Notes: generated from the sequence alone by a model not told the origin. Positions 44,526 through 51,876 are shown, counted from the first letter of the stretch. The stretch is 64,000 nt of DNA from Formosa algae (GCF_001439665.1 NZ_LMAK01000036.1:1-64000), one strand, 5' to 3'. Numbers and translations: made by a program.

Positions 44526-45230
44526 ATGTTTATTTCTGCCTTTATATTTGGCCTCTTAGGAAGTTTTCATTGCGTTGGTATGTGTGGCCCAATAGCATTT
44601 ATGCTTCCTGTAGATAGAAGTAATACGTTTAAAAAAGTAAGTCAGATATTCACCTATCATTTCGGACGACTTTTAGCGTATAGTATTATAGGTCTTGTTT
44701 TTGGTTTTCTAGGCAAAGGCTTGTATGTTTTCGGACTTCAGCAAAAACTTTCCATTATAATAGGTGTATTATTAATTGTAATTGTGCTCCTGCCCTATAA
44801 CACATTTAGCAAATACAATTTTTCAAAACCGATATTCAAAGTCATTTCGAAAGTAAAGAAAGGGATGGGTGTTGCGCTTCAGAAAAAAACAGCAGACACC
44901 TTTTTAACTATTGGTTTTTTAAATGGCTTTTTGCCTTGCGGATTAGTTTATATGGCTGTATTATCATCTATAGCGACTGCACATCCTTTACAAGGTGCAC
45001 TTTATATGTTTCTTTTTGGTTTAGGAACCATTCCATTAATGACAACTGCCATATATTTTGGAAATATGCTCAGTGCTTTAGCTAAAAAGCGTATTCAAAA
45101 AATGATTCCAGTATTTGTAATAATTATTGGTGTATTATTTATTATTAGAGGACTTGGTTTAGGCATTCCGTATATGTCTCCTAAAATGGACACGGACAAA
45201 GTTGAAAGCACTATGGAGTGTATAGAATAA
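44526..45230 (+). CDS. TauE/SafE or DsbD_2-like membrane protein of the cbb3 cluster
   Basis: A 234-residue membrane protein with about six helices. The first loop has GSFHCVGMCGPIAFMLP, a Cys-containing motif conserved in this UreH/DsbD_2-like family (often annotated as a sulfite exporter), and NGFLPCGLVY carries another conserved Cys. Family members are commonly placed behind ccoGH in Bacteroidota and epsilonproteobacteria and are suspected of a role in copper or redox supply for the oxidase. Sulfite transport is not supported by the context. It is last in the cbb3 transcript. Confidence 0.8.
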   Translation: MFISAFIFGLLGSFHCVGMCGPIAFMLPVDRSNTFKKVSQIFTYHFGRLLAYSIIGLVFGFLGKGLYVFGLQQKLSIIIGVLLIVIVLLPYNTFSKYNFSKPIFKVISKVKKGMGVALQKKTADTFLTIGFLNGFLPCGLVYMAVLSSIATAHPLQGALYMFLFGLGTIPLMTTAIYFGNMLSALAKKRIQKMIPVFVIIIGVLFIIRGLGLGIPYMSPKMDTDKVESTMECIE

Positions 45231-45629
45231 AAAAAGGGAATTATTTTAACATGTAAAACAACTCCCTTCTTAAACTAAAAATTAACTAACAAACCTTTTA
45301 ATTCTATCTTATAACCAACCAAAATTATAATAGAATTCGTTTTGAAAAAAAACTAACTATTTATTTATTACTGTAAAAGTAAGCGCTTACTAGGTACTAC
45401 ACAAACTTGCTTTTAAACTTTACAGTTTATTTAACACCAGCTGTTAAAGCTTTCTAAATTTAGATATTAAACGTTAGTTTTCTATTAAAAAAATTAACAC
45501 AAACAACCGTTAAAACTTAAGTAACATTCCCTATTGCAAACCTAATTTTGCATTACCTTTGACTAGGATTTGAATTTGAATAAATATTCTGTAATTTAGA
45601 AATTCGAAATAATAACAAAAACATTTACT
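45231..45629. other. Gene-free structured stretch between the cbb3 cluster and yceI
   Basis: I see no gene in these 399 bases but several self-complementary elements. AAGGGA/TCCCTT (45234-45268) follows the stop of the last cbb3 gene. A 13-bp stem with a 2-base bulge spans 45300-45337. A perfect 14-bp palindrome AGTAAGCGCTTACT lies at 45378-45391. TTTAACA/TGTTAAA (45430-45448) is a small hairpin. The yceI promoter is near the right end. A terminator, an unrecognised small RNA or an operator are all possible. Confidence 0.5.
45534..45561 (+). promoter_or_regulatory. Promoter of the yceI-like gene
   Basis: TTG at 45534-45536, 17 bp, then TACCTTTG at 45554-45561: a complete Bacteroidota promoter. 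Transcription would begin near 45568, giving a leader of about 60 nt before the ATG at 45630. Confidence 0.75.
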
Positions 45630-46256
45630 ATGAAAAGAATAACCATTCTTATGGCTGTATTCGCTTTAGCATTAACTACAAGCTGTAAATCAGACAAAAA
45701 AGAAACTCCAGCTGCAGAAGTTCCAGTAGAGAAAACAGAACAATTTGTAATTAAACCAGAAGGTACAACGGTTAATTGGACTGCTTATAAAACTACAGAG
45801 AAGACACCTGTTTCTGGTGTGTTTACAACTTTAAATTTTGATGCTCATTCTGGTAGTTCTGTACAAGAAGCGTTAAATGGCGTATCGTTTTCTATTCCAG
45901 TAAGTACTATTTTCTCTAAAGATTCTATTCGTGATGGTAAACTGCAAAAGTTTTTCTTTAATGTAATGTCTGATACAGAGTTTTTAAAAGGAACTTTAAA
46001 AACAACATCTGCTACAGAAGCTGTTGCTTCAATCACAATGAACGGAGAAACACACGATTTACCTCTAACATATACTGTAGCCGATGATAGACGTGTATCT
46101 TTAAGTGGGGTTATGCAATTAAAAGATTGGAATGCACTTGACGCTTTAGCAACATTGCACAAAGCATGTGAAGTATTACACACTGGTGCCGATGGTGTGA
46201 GTAAAACTTGGGAAGAAGTTGCTATTACAATAGACACCTATTTAAGAGAACAATAA
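45630..46256 (+). CDS. YceI-family lipoprotein
   Basis: A 208-residue lipoprotein: MKRITILMAVFALALTTSC ends in a lipobox with Cys19, followed by a charged linker. The rest is a YceI-like lipocalin fold: VNWTAYKTTEKTPVSGVFTTLNF near the start and a conserved ISVST/SLSGVMQLKDWN pattern. Relatives bind isoprenoid-type lipids in the periplasm. It has its own promoter and terminator and lies just before an ECF sigma gene. Its ligand is not predictable from sequence. Confidence 0.88.
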   Translation: MKRITILMAVFALALTTSCKSDKKETPAAEVPVEKTEQFVIKPEGTTVNWTAYKTTEKTPVSGVFTTLNFDAHSGSSVQEALNGVSFSIPVSTIFSKDSIRDGKLQKFFFNVMSDTEFLKGTLKTTSATEAVASITMNGETHDLPLTYTVADDRRVSLSGVMQLKDWNALDALATLHKACEVLHTGADGVSKTWEEVAITIDTYLREQ

Positions 46257-46277
46257 AAGCTTCAATACATATTATTT

Positions 46278-46306
46278 AAAAAGCTGCGTAAAGCAGCTTT
46301 TTTTTT
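46278..46306 (+). terminator. Rho-independent terminator of the yceI-like gene
   Basis: AAAAAGCTGC (46278-46287) and GCAGCTTTTT (46293-46302) form a 10-bp stem with a 5-base loop and run into TTTT. Confidence 0.9.
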
Positions 46307-46347
46307 GTGAAATAATTTAACTAATTTCAACCCATACAAACAACTAT

Positions 46348-46878
46348 ATGCAATTAGACTTACTTATTGAACAATTTAAGAAAAAAGACGAGAAGGCTTT
46401 TGAAGCGTTATATAATATGTACGCCAAAAACATTCACGGTGTTATCTTTAATATTGTTAGAGATCATGACATTGCTGAAGAGATCATGCAAGATGTATTT
46501 ATTAAAGCTTGGCATAAGGCAGATACCTATACTGCAGCCAAAGGCCGCTTTTTTACTTGGATTTTAAATATCGCTCGTAATGCCGCTATAGATAAAACCA
46601 GATCAAAATCTTTTAAAAATAAAAAACAAAACCTTGACGCTCAATTTTTCGTAGATATATTAGAACACGGCGATAACTTAAACGATAAAACAGACGCTAT
46701 TGGTGTCGGTAAATTTGTAAGTAAACTGGCTAAGAAATGTATCGAGGTAATAGAGTTACTTTATTTTAAGGGATATACCCAAAAAGAAGCTTCAGAATCT
46801 TTAGATATGCCTATTGGCACTATTAAAACGAGAAATAGAAATTGTATTAACGAATTACGCGCTATAGTACTTAACTAA
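46348..46878 (+). CDS. ECF-type RNA polymerase sigma factor
   Basis: A 176-residue extracytoplasmic-function sigma factor with region 2 (FEALYNMYAKNIHGVIF through DIAEEIMQDVFIKAWHKA) and region 4 (IELLYFKGYTQKEASESLDMPIGTIKTRNR). Linker 2-4 is short, as in the RpoE-like group. It ends one base before an anti-sigma gene, so the two are co-expressed and it is probably held at the membrane until a signal arrives. The targets are unknown; the yceI-like gene next to it is one candidate, but its visible promoter is of the housekeeping type. Confidence 0.93.
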   Translation: MQLDLLIEQFKKKDEKAFEALYNMYAKNIHGVIFNIVRDHDIAEEIMQDVFIKAWHKADTYTAAKGRFFTWILNIARNAAIDKTRSKSFKNKKQNLDAQFFVDILEHGDNLNDKTDAIGVGKFVSKLAKKCIEVIELLYFKGYTQKEASESLDMPIGTIKTRNRNCINELRAIVLN

Positions 46879-46879
46879 C

Positions 46880-47695
46880 ATGGATATAAATAACTACATA
46901 AATTCTGGTATTTTAGAACTGTATGTTGCAGGTGCGCTTTCTGATGAAGAAAACAAAGAAGTGTACGACGTTATGCTAAAACATCCTGAGGTTTTAAATG
47001 AAGTTTTACAAATTGAAGCTGCAATTTTAAAACTCACAGAAGCGACAGCACCAAAAGATGCCATATTGGACTTTAACCCAATTGCAAATAAAATTAGTAG
47101 TCAGACAGATACTGATACTAAAGTTGTTAATATGAAAGCCGAAAAGCTAAGAAGCAGCTGGCTATCTGTTACAGGTTGGGCCGCAGCTGTTATTTTAGGA
47201 GCTGGATTATTTTGGGCTATTCAACAAAACTCAGAATTACAATCTAAAATTAAAGTTGCAGAAACAGATAAAGAATTCCTTGAACAACAAATTGAAATTG
47301 CAGATACAGATTTAAAAGAGGCTAAACACCTTATTACCATTTTACGTGACAAAGATATTTTAGCAATTCCACTTGGCGGACAAGCCGTTTACCCAGAAGC
47401 TTATGCTAAAGTCTATTGGGATAAAGCTACAAATAGCATGTATTTAGATGCTCAAGGCTTACCAGAACCACCAGAAGGTAAAGTATACCAAGTATGGTCG
47501 TTAACCTTAAATCCGTTAACTCCTACTAGTTTAGGAACTCTAGACGATTTTATGACAGACGATAACAAAATCTTTGCTATTGAAAACTCAAACGCATCAG
47601 AAGCATTCGGGATTACTTTAGAGCCTGCTGGCGGAAGTGAATCTCCTACTCTAGAACAACTTTATACCTTAGGTACAGTAGCGTCTGTTTCATAA
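46880..47695 (+). CDS. Anti-sigma factor, RskA-like
   Basis: A 271-residue membrane anti-sigma factor. The N-terminal 90 residues (YINSGILELYVAGALSDEENKEV) match the cytosolic anti-sigma domain without a zinc-finger HxxxCxxC. One helix (about 95-112, LSVTGWAAAVILGAGLFW) and a coiled-coil stretch rich in Glu and Asp (QIEIADTDLKEAK) lead to a periplasmic RskA C-terminal domain with GLPEPPEGKVYQVWSL. It starts one base after the sigma gene. The layout argues for control by regulated proteolysis. Confidence 0.9.
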   Translation: MDINNYINSGILELYVAGALSDEENKEVYDVMLKHPEVLNEVLQIEAAILKLTEATAPKDAILDFNPIANKISSQTDTDTKVVNMKAEKLRSSWLSVTGWAAAVILGAGLFWAIQQNSELQSKIKVAETDKEFLEQQIEIADTDLKEAKHLITILRDKDILAIPLGGQAVYPEAYAKVYWDKATNSMYLDAQGLPEPPEGKVYQVWSLTLNPLTPTSLGTLDDFMTDDNKIFAIENSNASEAFGITLEPAGGSESPTLEQLYTLGTVASVS

Positions 47696-47739
47696 TAAAA
47701 ACAGAACTACAATACAAAAAATATAAAGACCATTATAAT

Positions 47740-47782
47740 AGCCCAGAATCAAGATTAAAACTCTTTATTCTGGGCTGTTTTT
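47740..47782 (+). terminator. Rho-independent terminator of the sigma/anti-sigma operon
   Basis: AGCCCAGAAT (47740-47749) pairs with ATTCTGGGCT (47767-47776), extended inside by AAGA/TCTT, and is followed by GTTTTT. It also marks the left edge of ordinary gene content before the accessory island. Confidence 0.88.
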
Positions 47783-47959
47783 AATTATTTTAAACTCTGC
47801 AGCCATATTATCACATTTTATAACTATAAATTTATTGTTCTTTTTTAAAGTTTATACTTCTAGATTTTAGTTAAATATGTAAATTGTATACACTATAAAA
47901 ACTTTAGTTTATCCGCATGCTTATACTCATTAAGATAAACTTTTATTAGTATATAACAC
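47783..47959. other. Non-coding stretch left of the cassette island
   Basis: No gene is seen. AGTTTATC (47906-47913) and GATAAACT (47934-47941) form an 8-bp stem with a 20-base loop. The end, GTATATAACAC before the core GTTAGCAAC, resembles the 3' half of the attC-like element at 49471-49499 (CATATACAAGACC before GTTAGGC). It could be a decayed recombination site. Confidence 0.35.
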
Positions 47960-48012
47960 GTTAGCAACAACCCAAAAAAACGTCCGTACTTCCTACAAAA
48001 ATCTCGTCAAAA

Positions 48013-48222
48013 TCAAACTTTGTTTCTTTTATCAAACCATTTGACAACGGAAACGTAAAAAACTGCTTGCGGAAAAGTAACAAGGAACGTAAAACCGAAA
48101 CGACTGAACCAAGCTTGAATTAAATCCTGCGAACCCAAACTAAAAATTAATCCATTTACCAAACAAAGCGGAGTGGCAATTAAAACCACAAACCGCAATG
48201 TAGATTTTAATTCATTTTTCAT
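48013..48222 (-). CDS. Small DUF2798-like membrane protein
   Basis: A 69-residue protein with two membrane helices (LRFVVLIATPLCLVNGLIFS and FTFLVTFPQAVFYVSVV). Size, two-helix layout and the TFPQAVFYV region fit DUF2798, a family of unknown function. Its ATG overlaps the stop of the isochorismatase-like gene (ATGA, 48219-48222), so they are translated together. It is the last gene of the leftward transcript in candidate cassette 1. Confidence 0.75.
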   Translation of the reverse strand: MKNELKSTLRFVVLIATPLCLVNGLIFSLGSQDLIQAWFSRFGFTFLVTFPQAVFYVSVVKWFDKRNKV

Positions 48223-48893
48223 TTTACAAATTCTTCGGTAGATAAGTGTTCGCCAAAATGATGAACAATTTCACTTAAAAAATAATCTTGCTGTGTTCGA
48301 TTAAAAGCAGAAGTTGCATCAGAAATCACAAAAGTATTATAACCAATATCGTGAGCCTCGCGCAAAGTACTTTCGACACATACGTGGGTTGCATAACCAG
48401 TTAAATAAAGATTTTCGATTTTATTATTTCGTAAATAGGCATCTAAATTTGAGCCAGCGAAACCACTTGCACCCATTCTGCCCGAAGCAATAAATTCACC
48501 TTCCAACGGTTCTACAGTTTTATAAAATTCCGCACCAAAACCATTTTTCGGAAATGTACCAGCATTCGGAATTGCCTTTCTCAATCCGCTTTTTCCATTG
48601 GCTAATTCTGGATATCCTTTTTCAAATTGCAAACGAACATAAATAACAGGAATACCTTCTTTACGTACGAATTCCAATGATTTTTCAATGTTGGAAATTG
48701 AATTTAACATCATTTCTTCATCCTCTAATAATGCCTTGCGTAGTTTTCCGTCTGCGTGCATCCATTCGTTTTGTGTTTCGATTAACAACAATGCCGATTT
48801 ACTTTTGGCATTTGTTTCATCTGTAGAAACTTCTTGTGCTGTTGTTTTCGACATCATCATCATAATTATTGGTATTAATAATAAATTTTTCAT
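48219..48893 (-). CDS. Exported isochorismatase-like cysteine hydrolase
   Basis: A 224-residue isochorismatase-superfamily protein with an unexpected N-terminal signal segment (MKNLLLIPIIMMMMSKTTAQ). The nucleophile Cys172 is kept in GYATHVCVESTLREA. However, the first catalytic residue, normally Asp in L-x-I-D-x-Q-N, is Glu39 (LLIETQNEW), and no Lys is seen where the family has one, just before GRMGASGFAGS (Ser137). Activity may be altered or directed at an unusual substrate. It is divergent from a MerR gene with palindromic half-sites between them, so MerR very likely controls it. Confidence 0.8.
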   Translation of the reverse strand: MKNLLLIPIIMMMMSKTTAQEVSTDETNAKSKSALLLIETQNEWMHADGKLRKALLEDEEMMLNSISNIEKSLEFVRKEGIPVIYVRLQFEKGYPELANGKSGLRKAIPNAGTFPKNGFGAEFYKTVEPLEGEFIASGRMGASGFAGSNLDAYLRNNKIENLYLTGYATHVCVESTLREAHDIGYNTFVISDATSAFNRTQQDYFLSEIVHHFGEHLSTEEFVK

Positions 48894-48907
48894 CTGATTT
48901 GTTTTGT

Positions 48908-48983
48908 ATTTACAAACATTGTAAATTATTTACAATTGCAAAACAACAACATATTTTCTATATTTGCAACAATTATTGTAAAT
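48908..48983. promoter_or_regulatory. Divergent promoter region with four MerR-type half-sites
   Basis: ATTTACAA occurs at 48908-48915 and 48928-48935, its complement TTGTAAAT at 48919-48926 and 48976-48983. The central pair forms the perfect 19-base palindrome ATTGTAAATTATTTACAAT (48918-48936). A full rightward promoter, TTG (48936-48938)-N20-TATATTTG (48959-48966), begins where the palindrome ends. This suits regulation of both directions by the MerR protein encoded at 48994. Confidence 0.65.
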
Positions 48984-48993
48984 AAGTTACAAA

Positions 48994-49311
48994 ATGAAAC
49001 AGAAAGAAAATTTATCGTTTGACTTTGACTTCTTGGAAAAATTAGTAGTTGGTATTGGCGAAGTATCTCAAATAACAGATATTCCAACAAGACAGATACG
49101 ATATTGGGAAGAGAAGCAAATTATTGAAAGTCTGCCCGAAAAAGAAGGTAAAAACAGAAAATACGACTATAAGAACATAAAAAAAATGTTGCTTATCAAG
49201 GAACTTTTGGACGAAGGTTATACTTTGGACTCTGCATCCGAAAAAATAAAAAAGAGAATGGAACTAATAGAAAAAACATTAGACAAATTGAACAAAAAGG
49301 GCAGTTGCTAA
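48994..49311 (+). CDS. MerR-family transcriptional regulator
   Basis: A 105-residue MerR-type regulator. After about 20 extra N-terminal residues (MKQKENLSFDFDFLEKLVVG) comes the winged helix with ITDIPTRQIRYWEEKQII and RKYDYKNIKKMLLIKELLDEG, then a short coiled coil and a GSC end. There is no large effector domain; the terminal Cys could be a sensor, but this is a guess. The TAA stop lies within the right core site GTTGCTAAC of candidate cassette 1. It probably acts on the half-sites at 48908-48983. Confidence 0.9.
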   Translation: MKQKENLSFDFDFLEKLVVGIGEVSQITDIPTRQIRYWEEKQIIESLPEKEGKNRKYDYKNIKKMLLIKELLDEGYTLDSASEKIKKRMELIEKTLDKLNKKGSC

Positions 49312-49499
49312 CAACGTATATAGCTCATAGCTAGTTAATTGCTTCAACGAAGTTAAGGCTTATTTGCAAGTCCACCAAATTTTTTAATTTGGCTTTTTGA
49401 GAAAATAAGATAAAAAGAAAATTAAAAAATTCGGCTTGTGCTTAACCGAAAAGATAGTACCTTTTTGCACGCTACGAGCCATATACAAGACCGTTAGGC
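49304..49499. repeat. attC-like foldable element between the two candidate cassettes
   Basis: It is bounded by GTTGCTAAC and GTTAGGC. The arms GTATATAGCTCATAGC (49316-49331) and GCTACGAGCCATATAC (49471-49486) pair at 14 of 16 positions, the two exceptions being G-T pairs on the bottom strand. Inside lies the perfect hairpin CCAAATT-TTTT-AATTTGG (49375-49392), and GTTAAG/CTTAAC adds a further stem. At about 195 bp it is longer than most attC sites, but the plan of core, long imperfect stem and core is the same. Confidence 0.6.
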
Positions 49500-50985
49500 A
49501 AAATTTAAAAAATGAAATACACATATTTAATAGTAATCTTTTTATTTGTCATTAGTGGATGTAAGCCTACGGAAGAATTAGTAAAAAAAAGGGAGACCAA
49601 ACAAGATTTAATAAATTTTGTGTTCCGAAATTACATAAGTGAAAGACCAAGCGCGAGTTTCGCTGTTATAAAAGATGGAAAAATCGAAGACTGTCAAAGT
49701 TTTGGATATGCCGATTTGGAAAATAAAATACAGGCGAATTGTGAAACAAATTATAGACTTGCATCGGTGACCAAACAGTTTACCGCCATGGGAATTTTAA
49801 AATTGATAAACCAAGGCGAATTAAATTTCGACACTAAATTGACCCAAGTAATTCCTGAATTTCCTGATTATGGAAAAGAAATCACAATAAAAAATTTACT
49901 GACGCATAGGTCAGGGCTACAGGATTATTCCAAATTATATCCAAAGGATTCAGAAAAACCACTTGTAGATAAAGAAGTGCTCGACCTTCTAATAGCGCAG
50001 GACAGTCTTTTGTTTCCTGCGAATACACAATTTAAATATAGTAATTCCGGTTATGCCGTGTTGGCCATGATTATTGAGCGAGTTTCAGGAAAAACGTTTA
50101 AAAGATTTATGAAAGAAGAAATTTTTGAGAAAACTGGAATGACCAACAGCACGATATATGTGAAAGGCGCACCCATTAAAAATCGTGCTTTTGGTTATAC
50201 ATTCAATGATTCCCTAAACAAATACATAAATATAGACCAGAACATTTGGTCGGCCATACAAGGCGATGGCGGAGTTTATTCCTCCGTAAGCGATTATGCT
50301 AAGTGGGACAACAGTTTATATGATGAAACCCTTGTTTCATCGGACTTGCTTAACGATGCATTTTCCAGTTGGGACGAAAACGGAAAAACTGAGGGAAATG
50401 GCTATGGATTTGGATGGTTTATTGAAATGGAAAACGGCAAAAAACACTTAAGGCATAGTGGTAGTACTACCGGTTTTATAAACATTTCATTGAGAATCCC
50501 TTCGGAGAAACTAAGCGTAGTTATTTTTACAAATACCTCGGATTTTGGAGGATTACGGCGTACGGCTTCTTTTCTGGCAAGCTTGTATTCCGATGGACAA
50601 CTACCTATACCTATTGATGTGATGATTGAAAAGGAGATCACCAATAATGGAAGTGGGGAAATAAAAACATACTATGATACCCTCATCTTAAGTAAAGACA
50701 ACTACAAAGTCGATACAGAAGATTTGACCCGTTTAGGCTTTAGCTACTTACGAAAAGATGAAAAAGAAGATGCTTTTAATGTTTTTACTTTTGTAAAAAT
50801 GGAATTTCCACAAAACTTTGACGGATATATTGGATTAGCTCATTATTACAAAAAATATGGAAATAATGAAAAGGCCATTGAATATTTCAAAAAAGTGATT
50901 GAGGTAGCAACCAGTGATGAACAACGTCATATTGATTTTTCAAAGAAAATGATTAAGGAATTAAGTGAATAAAACTTTGCCTAAC
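49493..50985 (+). mobile_element. Candidate gene cassette 2 (serine beta-lactamase-like)
   Basis: GTTAGGCAAA (49493-49502) and its exact reverse complement TTTGCCTAAC (50976-50985) bracket a single gene oriented as in integron cassettes. GTTAGGC and GCCTAAC fit the GTTRRRY/RYYYAAC consensus perfectly. The gene starts 12 bp after the left core and stops 4 bp before the right one. No closing attC half is seen on the right; the sequence runs into a pseudogene. Confidence 0.55.
49512..50972 (+). CDS. Serine beta-lactamase-family lipoprotein with TPR-like tail
   Basis: A 486-residue lipoprotein (MKYTYLIVIFLFVISGC, Cys17) of the serine beta-lactamase/penicillin-binding family. The three active-site elements are intact: S-x-x-K in ASVTKQFTAMG, Y-S-N in FKYSNSGYAV, and H-S-G in LRHSGSTTGF. 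The last 100 residues (KDEKEDAFNVFTFVKMEFPQN; YIGLAHYYKKYGNNEKAIEYF) are TPR-like. Family members act as peptidases, esterases or, less often, beta-lactamases, so resistance should not be assumed. It is the only gene of candidate cassette 2, tightly framed by core sites. Confidence 0.9.
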   Translation: MKYTYLIVIFLFVISGCKPTEELVKKRETKQDLINFVFRNYISERPSASFAVIKDGKIEDCQSFGYADLENKIQANCETNYRLASVTKQFTAMGILKLINQGELNFDTKLTQVIPEFPDYGKEITIKNLLTHRSGLQDYSKLYPKDSEKPLVDKEVLDLLIAQDSLLFPANTQFKYSNSGYAVLAMIIERVSGKTFKRFMKEEIFEKTGMTNSTIYVKGAPIKNRAFGYTFNDSLNKYINIDQNIWSAIQGDGGVYSSVSDYAKWDNSLYDETLVSSDLLNDAFSSWDENGKTEGNGYGFGWFIEMENGKKHLRHSGSTTGFINISLRIPSEKLSVVIFTNTSDFGGLRRTASFLASLYSDGQLPIPIDVMIEKEITNNGSGEIKTYYDTLILSKDNYKVDTEDLTRLGFSYLRKDEKEDAFNVFTFVKMEFPQNFDGYIGLAHYYKKYGNNEKAIEYFKKVIEVATSDEQRHIDFSKKMIKELSE

Positions 50986-51014
50986 AATCACCACAGGCTA
51001 GACATAAACCAAAC

Positions 51015-51751
51015 ATAAAATCGATCAAAAAAGTTATCTATAGAGTTGAGAATGGAAAATTGAAAAATCGAGATCATCTTTTTGAATCTGAACTTAATTC
51101 ATATACAATATATAATAAAAATGAAGATCTAATTGAATTTGGTAAGTGCTACACAGATGGTTCTATCTTAAAAAAAACAATTTATGAAAGGGTTACAAAT
51201 GGAAACATTCAAAAAACCATTGAGAAAAAAGCATCTGGAGAAACTTTAAGTTATTGGACATATAAGTACGATTCTAATGATAACTTAATTGAAATTAAGA
51301 CTTACGATGCAGAAAATAATCTAACCGATATTCAATCTAATACATATGATAAAAACGAAAACAATACCGAGATAGTTTTCAAAAAACCTAATAGCAATAT
51401 AGGGAAGAAATACGTATACAAATATAATGCAGATAATAAAAAATTGAAGAATTGATATATAAAGCAGATGGCAGCTAAAAACATACTATTCTCTACTCCT
51501 ATGACAAGAATGGAAATGAAAAGGAACAGATAAAATTCAATCCAGATGGAAATTTTGTACAAATGGTATTCGAATACGATAAGATGAATAACCGGATATT
51601 CCAAAATTCGTTCGATAAACAAGGTAAACTTAGACGTCAAATATCATTTGAATATGTGTATGATCATAATGGAAATTGGATAACAAATAAGAGAAGTTCT
51701 AATGGAGAATTAAATATGGTTTGCGAAAGACAAATAGAATACTACAACTAA
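51015..51751 (+). pseudogene. YD-repeat protein remnant, 5'-truncated and frameshifted
   Basis: Conceptual reading shows repeating YDxNxNxxE units (KYDSNDNLIE, TYDKNENNTE, SYDKNGNEKE, YVYDHNGNWI) like secreted YD/RHS-type repeat proteins of Flavobacteriia. The start and signal peptide are missing: the frame opens directly at the end of candidate cassette 2 without a start codon. A frameshift occurs in an A-run at about 51437-51443, moving to another frame, and an in-frame TAA follows at 51476-51478. The C-terminal end (QIEYYN) is intact. It was probably broken by arrival of the cassette or by an associated deletion. Confidence 0.75.
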
Positions 51752-51832
51752 AAATACGTTATAAAACGATAGCTATAAGTAATTATCAGTACTCACTTAC
51801 CCTAATAGTAATCCTCTAATAAATCATAGAAT

Positions 51833-51865
51833 AAAAAGCAAAAGCCTTTTCAACTTTTGCTTTTT
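51833..51865. terminator. Terminator between the YD-repeat remnant and dps
   Basis: AAAAAGCAAAAG (51833-51844) and CTTTTGCTTTTT (51854-51865) form a 12-bp stem with a 9-base loop, T-rich on both strands. It mainly serves dps on the minus strand. Confidence 0.8.
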
Positions 51866-51876
51866 ATAGGTAACAT

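Larger units (their letters stand above)
47960..49492. mobile_element. Candidate gene cassette 1 (DUF2798, isochorismatase-like, MerR)
   Basis: The unit begins with GTTAGCAAC (47960-47968), ends its coding part with the exact reverse complement GTTGCTAAC (49304-49312), and carries an attC-like element up to the next core at 49493. This is the plan of an integron cassette: the 5' end and the attC start of one cassette are complementary. The core departs from the GTTRRRY consensus in its last two bases. It holds three genes with a shared divergent control region. No integrase is present in the window. Confidence 0.55.

Noticed and set aside
44526-45230. Annotation as a sulfite exporter
   Set aside because: The family name is inherited from distant relatives; the HCVGMCGP motif and position behind ccoGH point to oxidase assembly.
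49512-50972. Calling the cassette 2 gene an antibiotic-resistance beta-lactamase
   Set aside because: The motifs identify only the broad serine hydrolase family, most members of which are peptidases or esterases; the TPR-like tail argues for another role.
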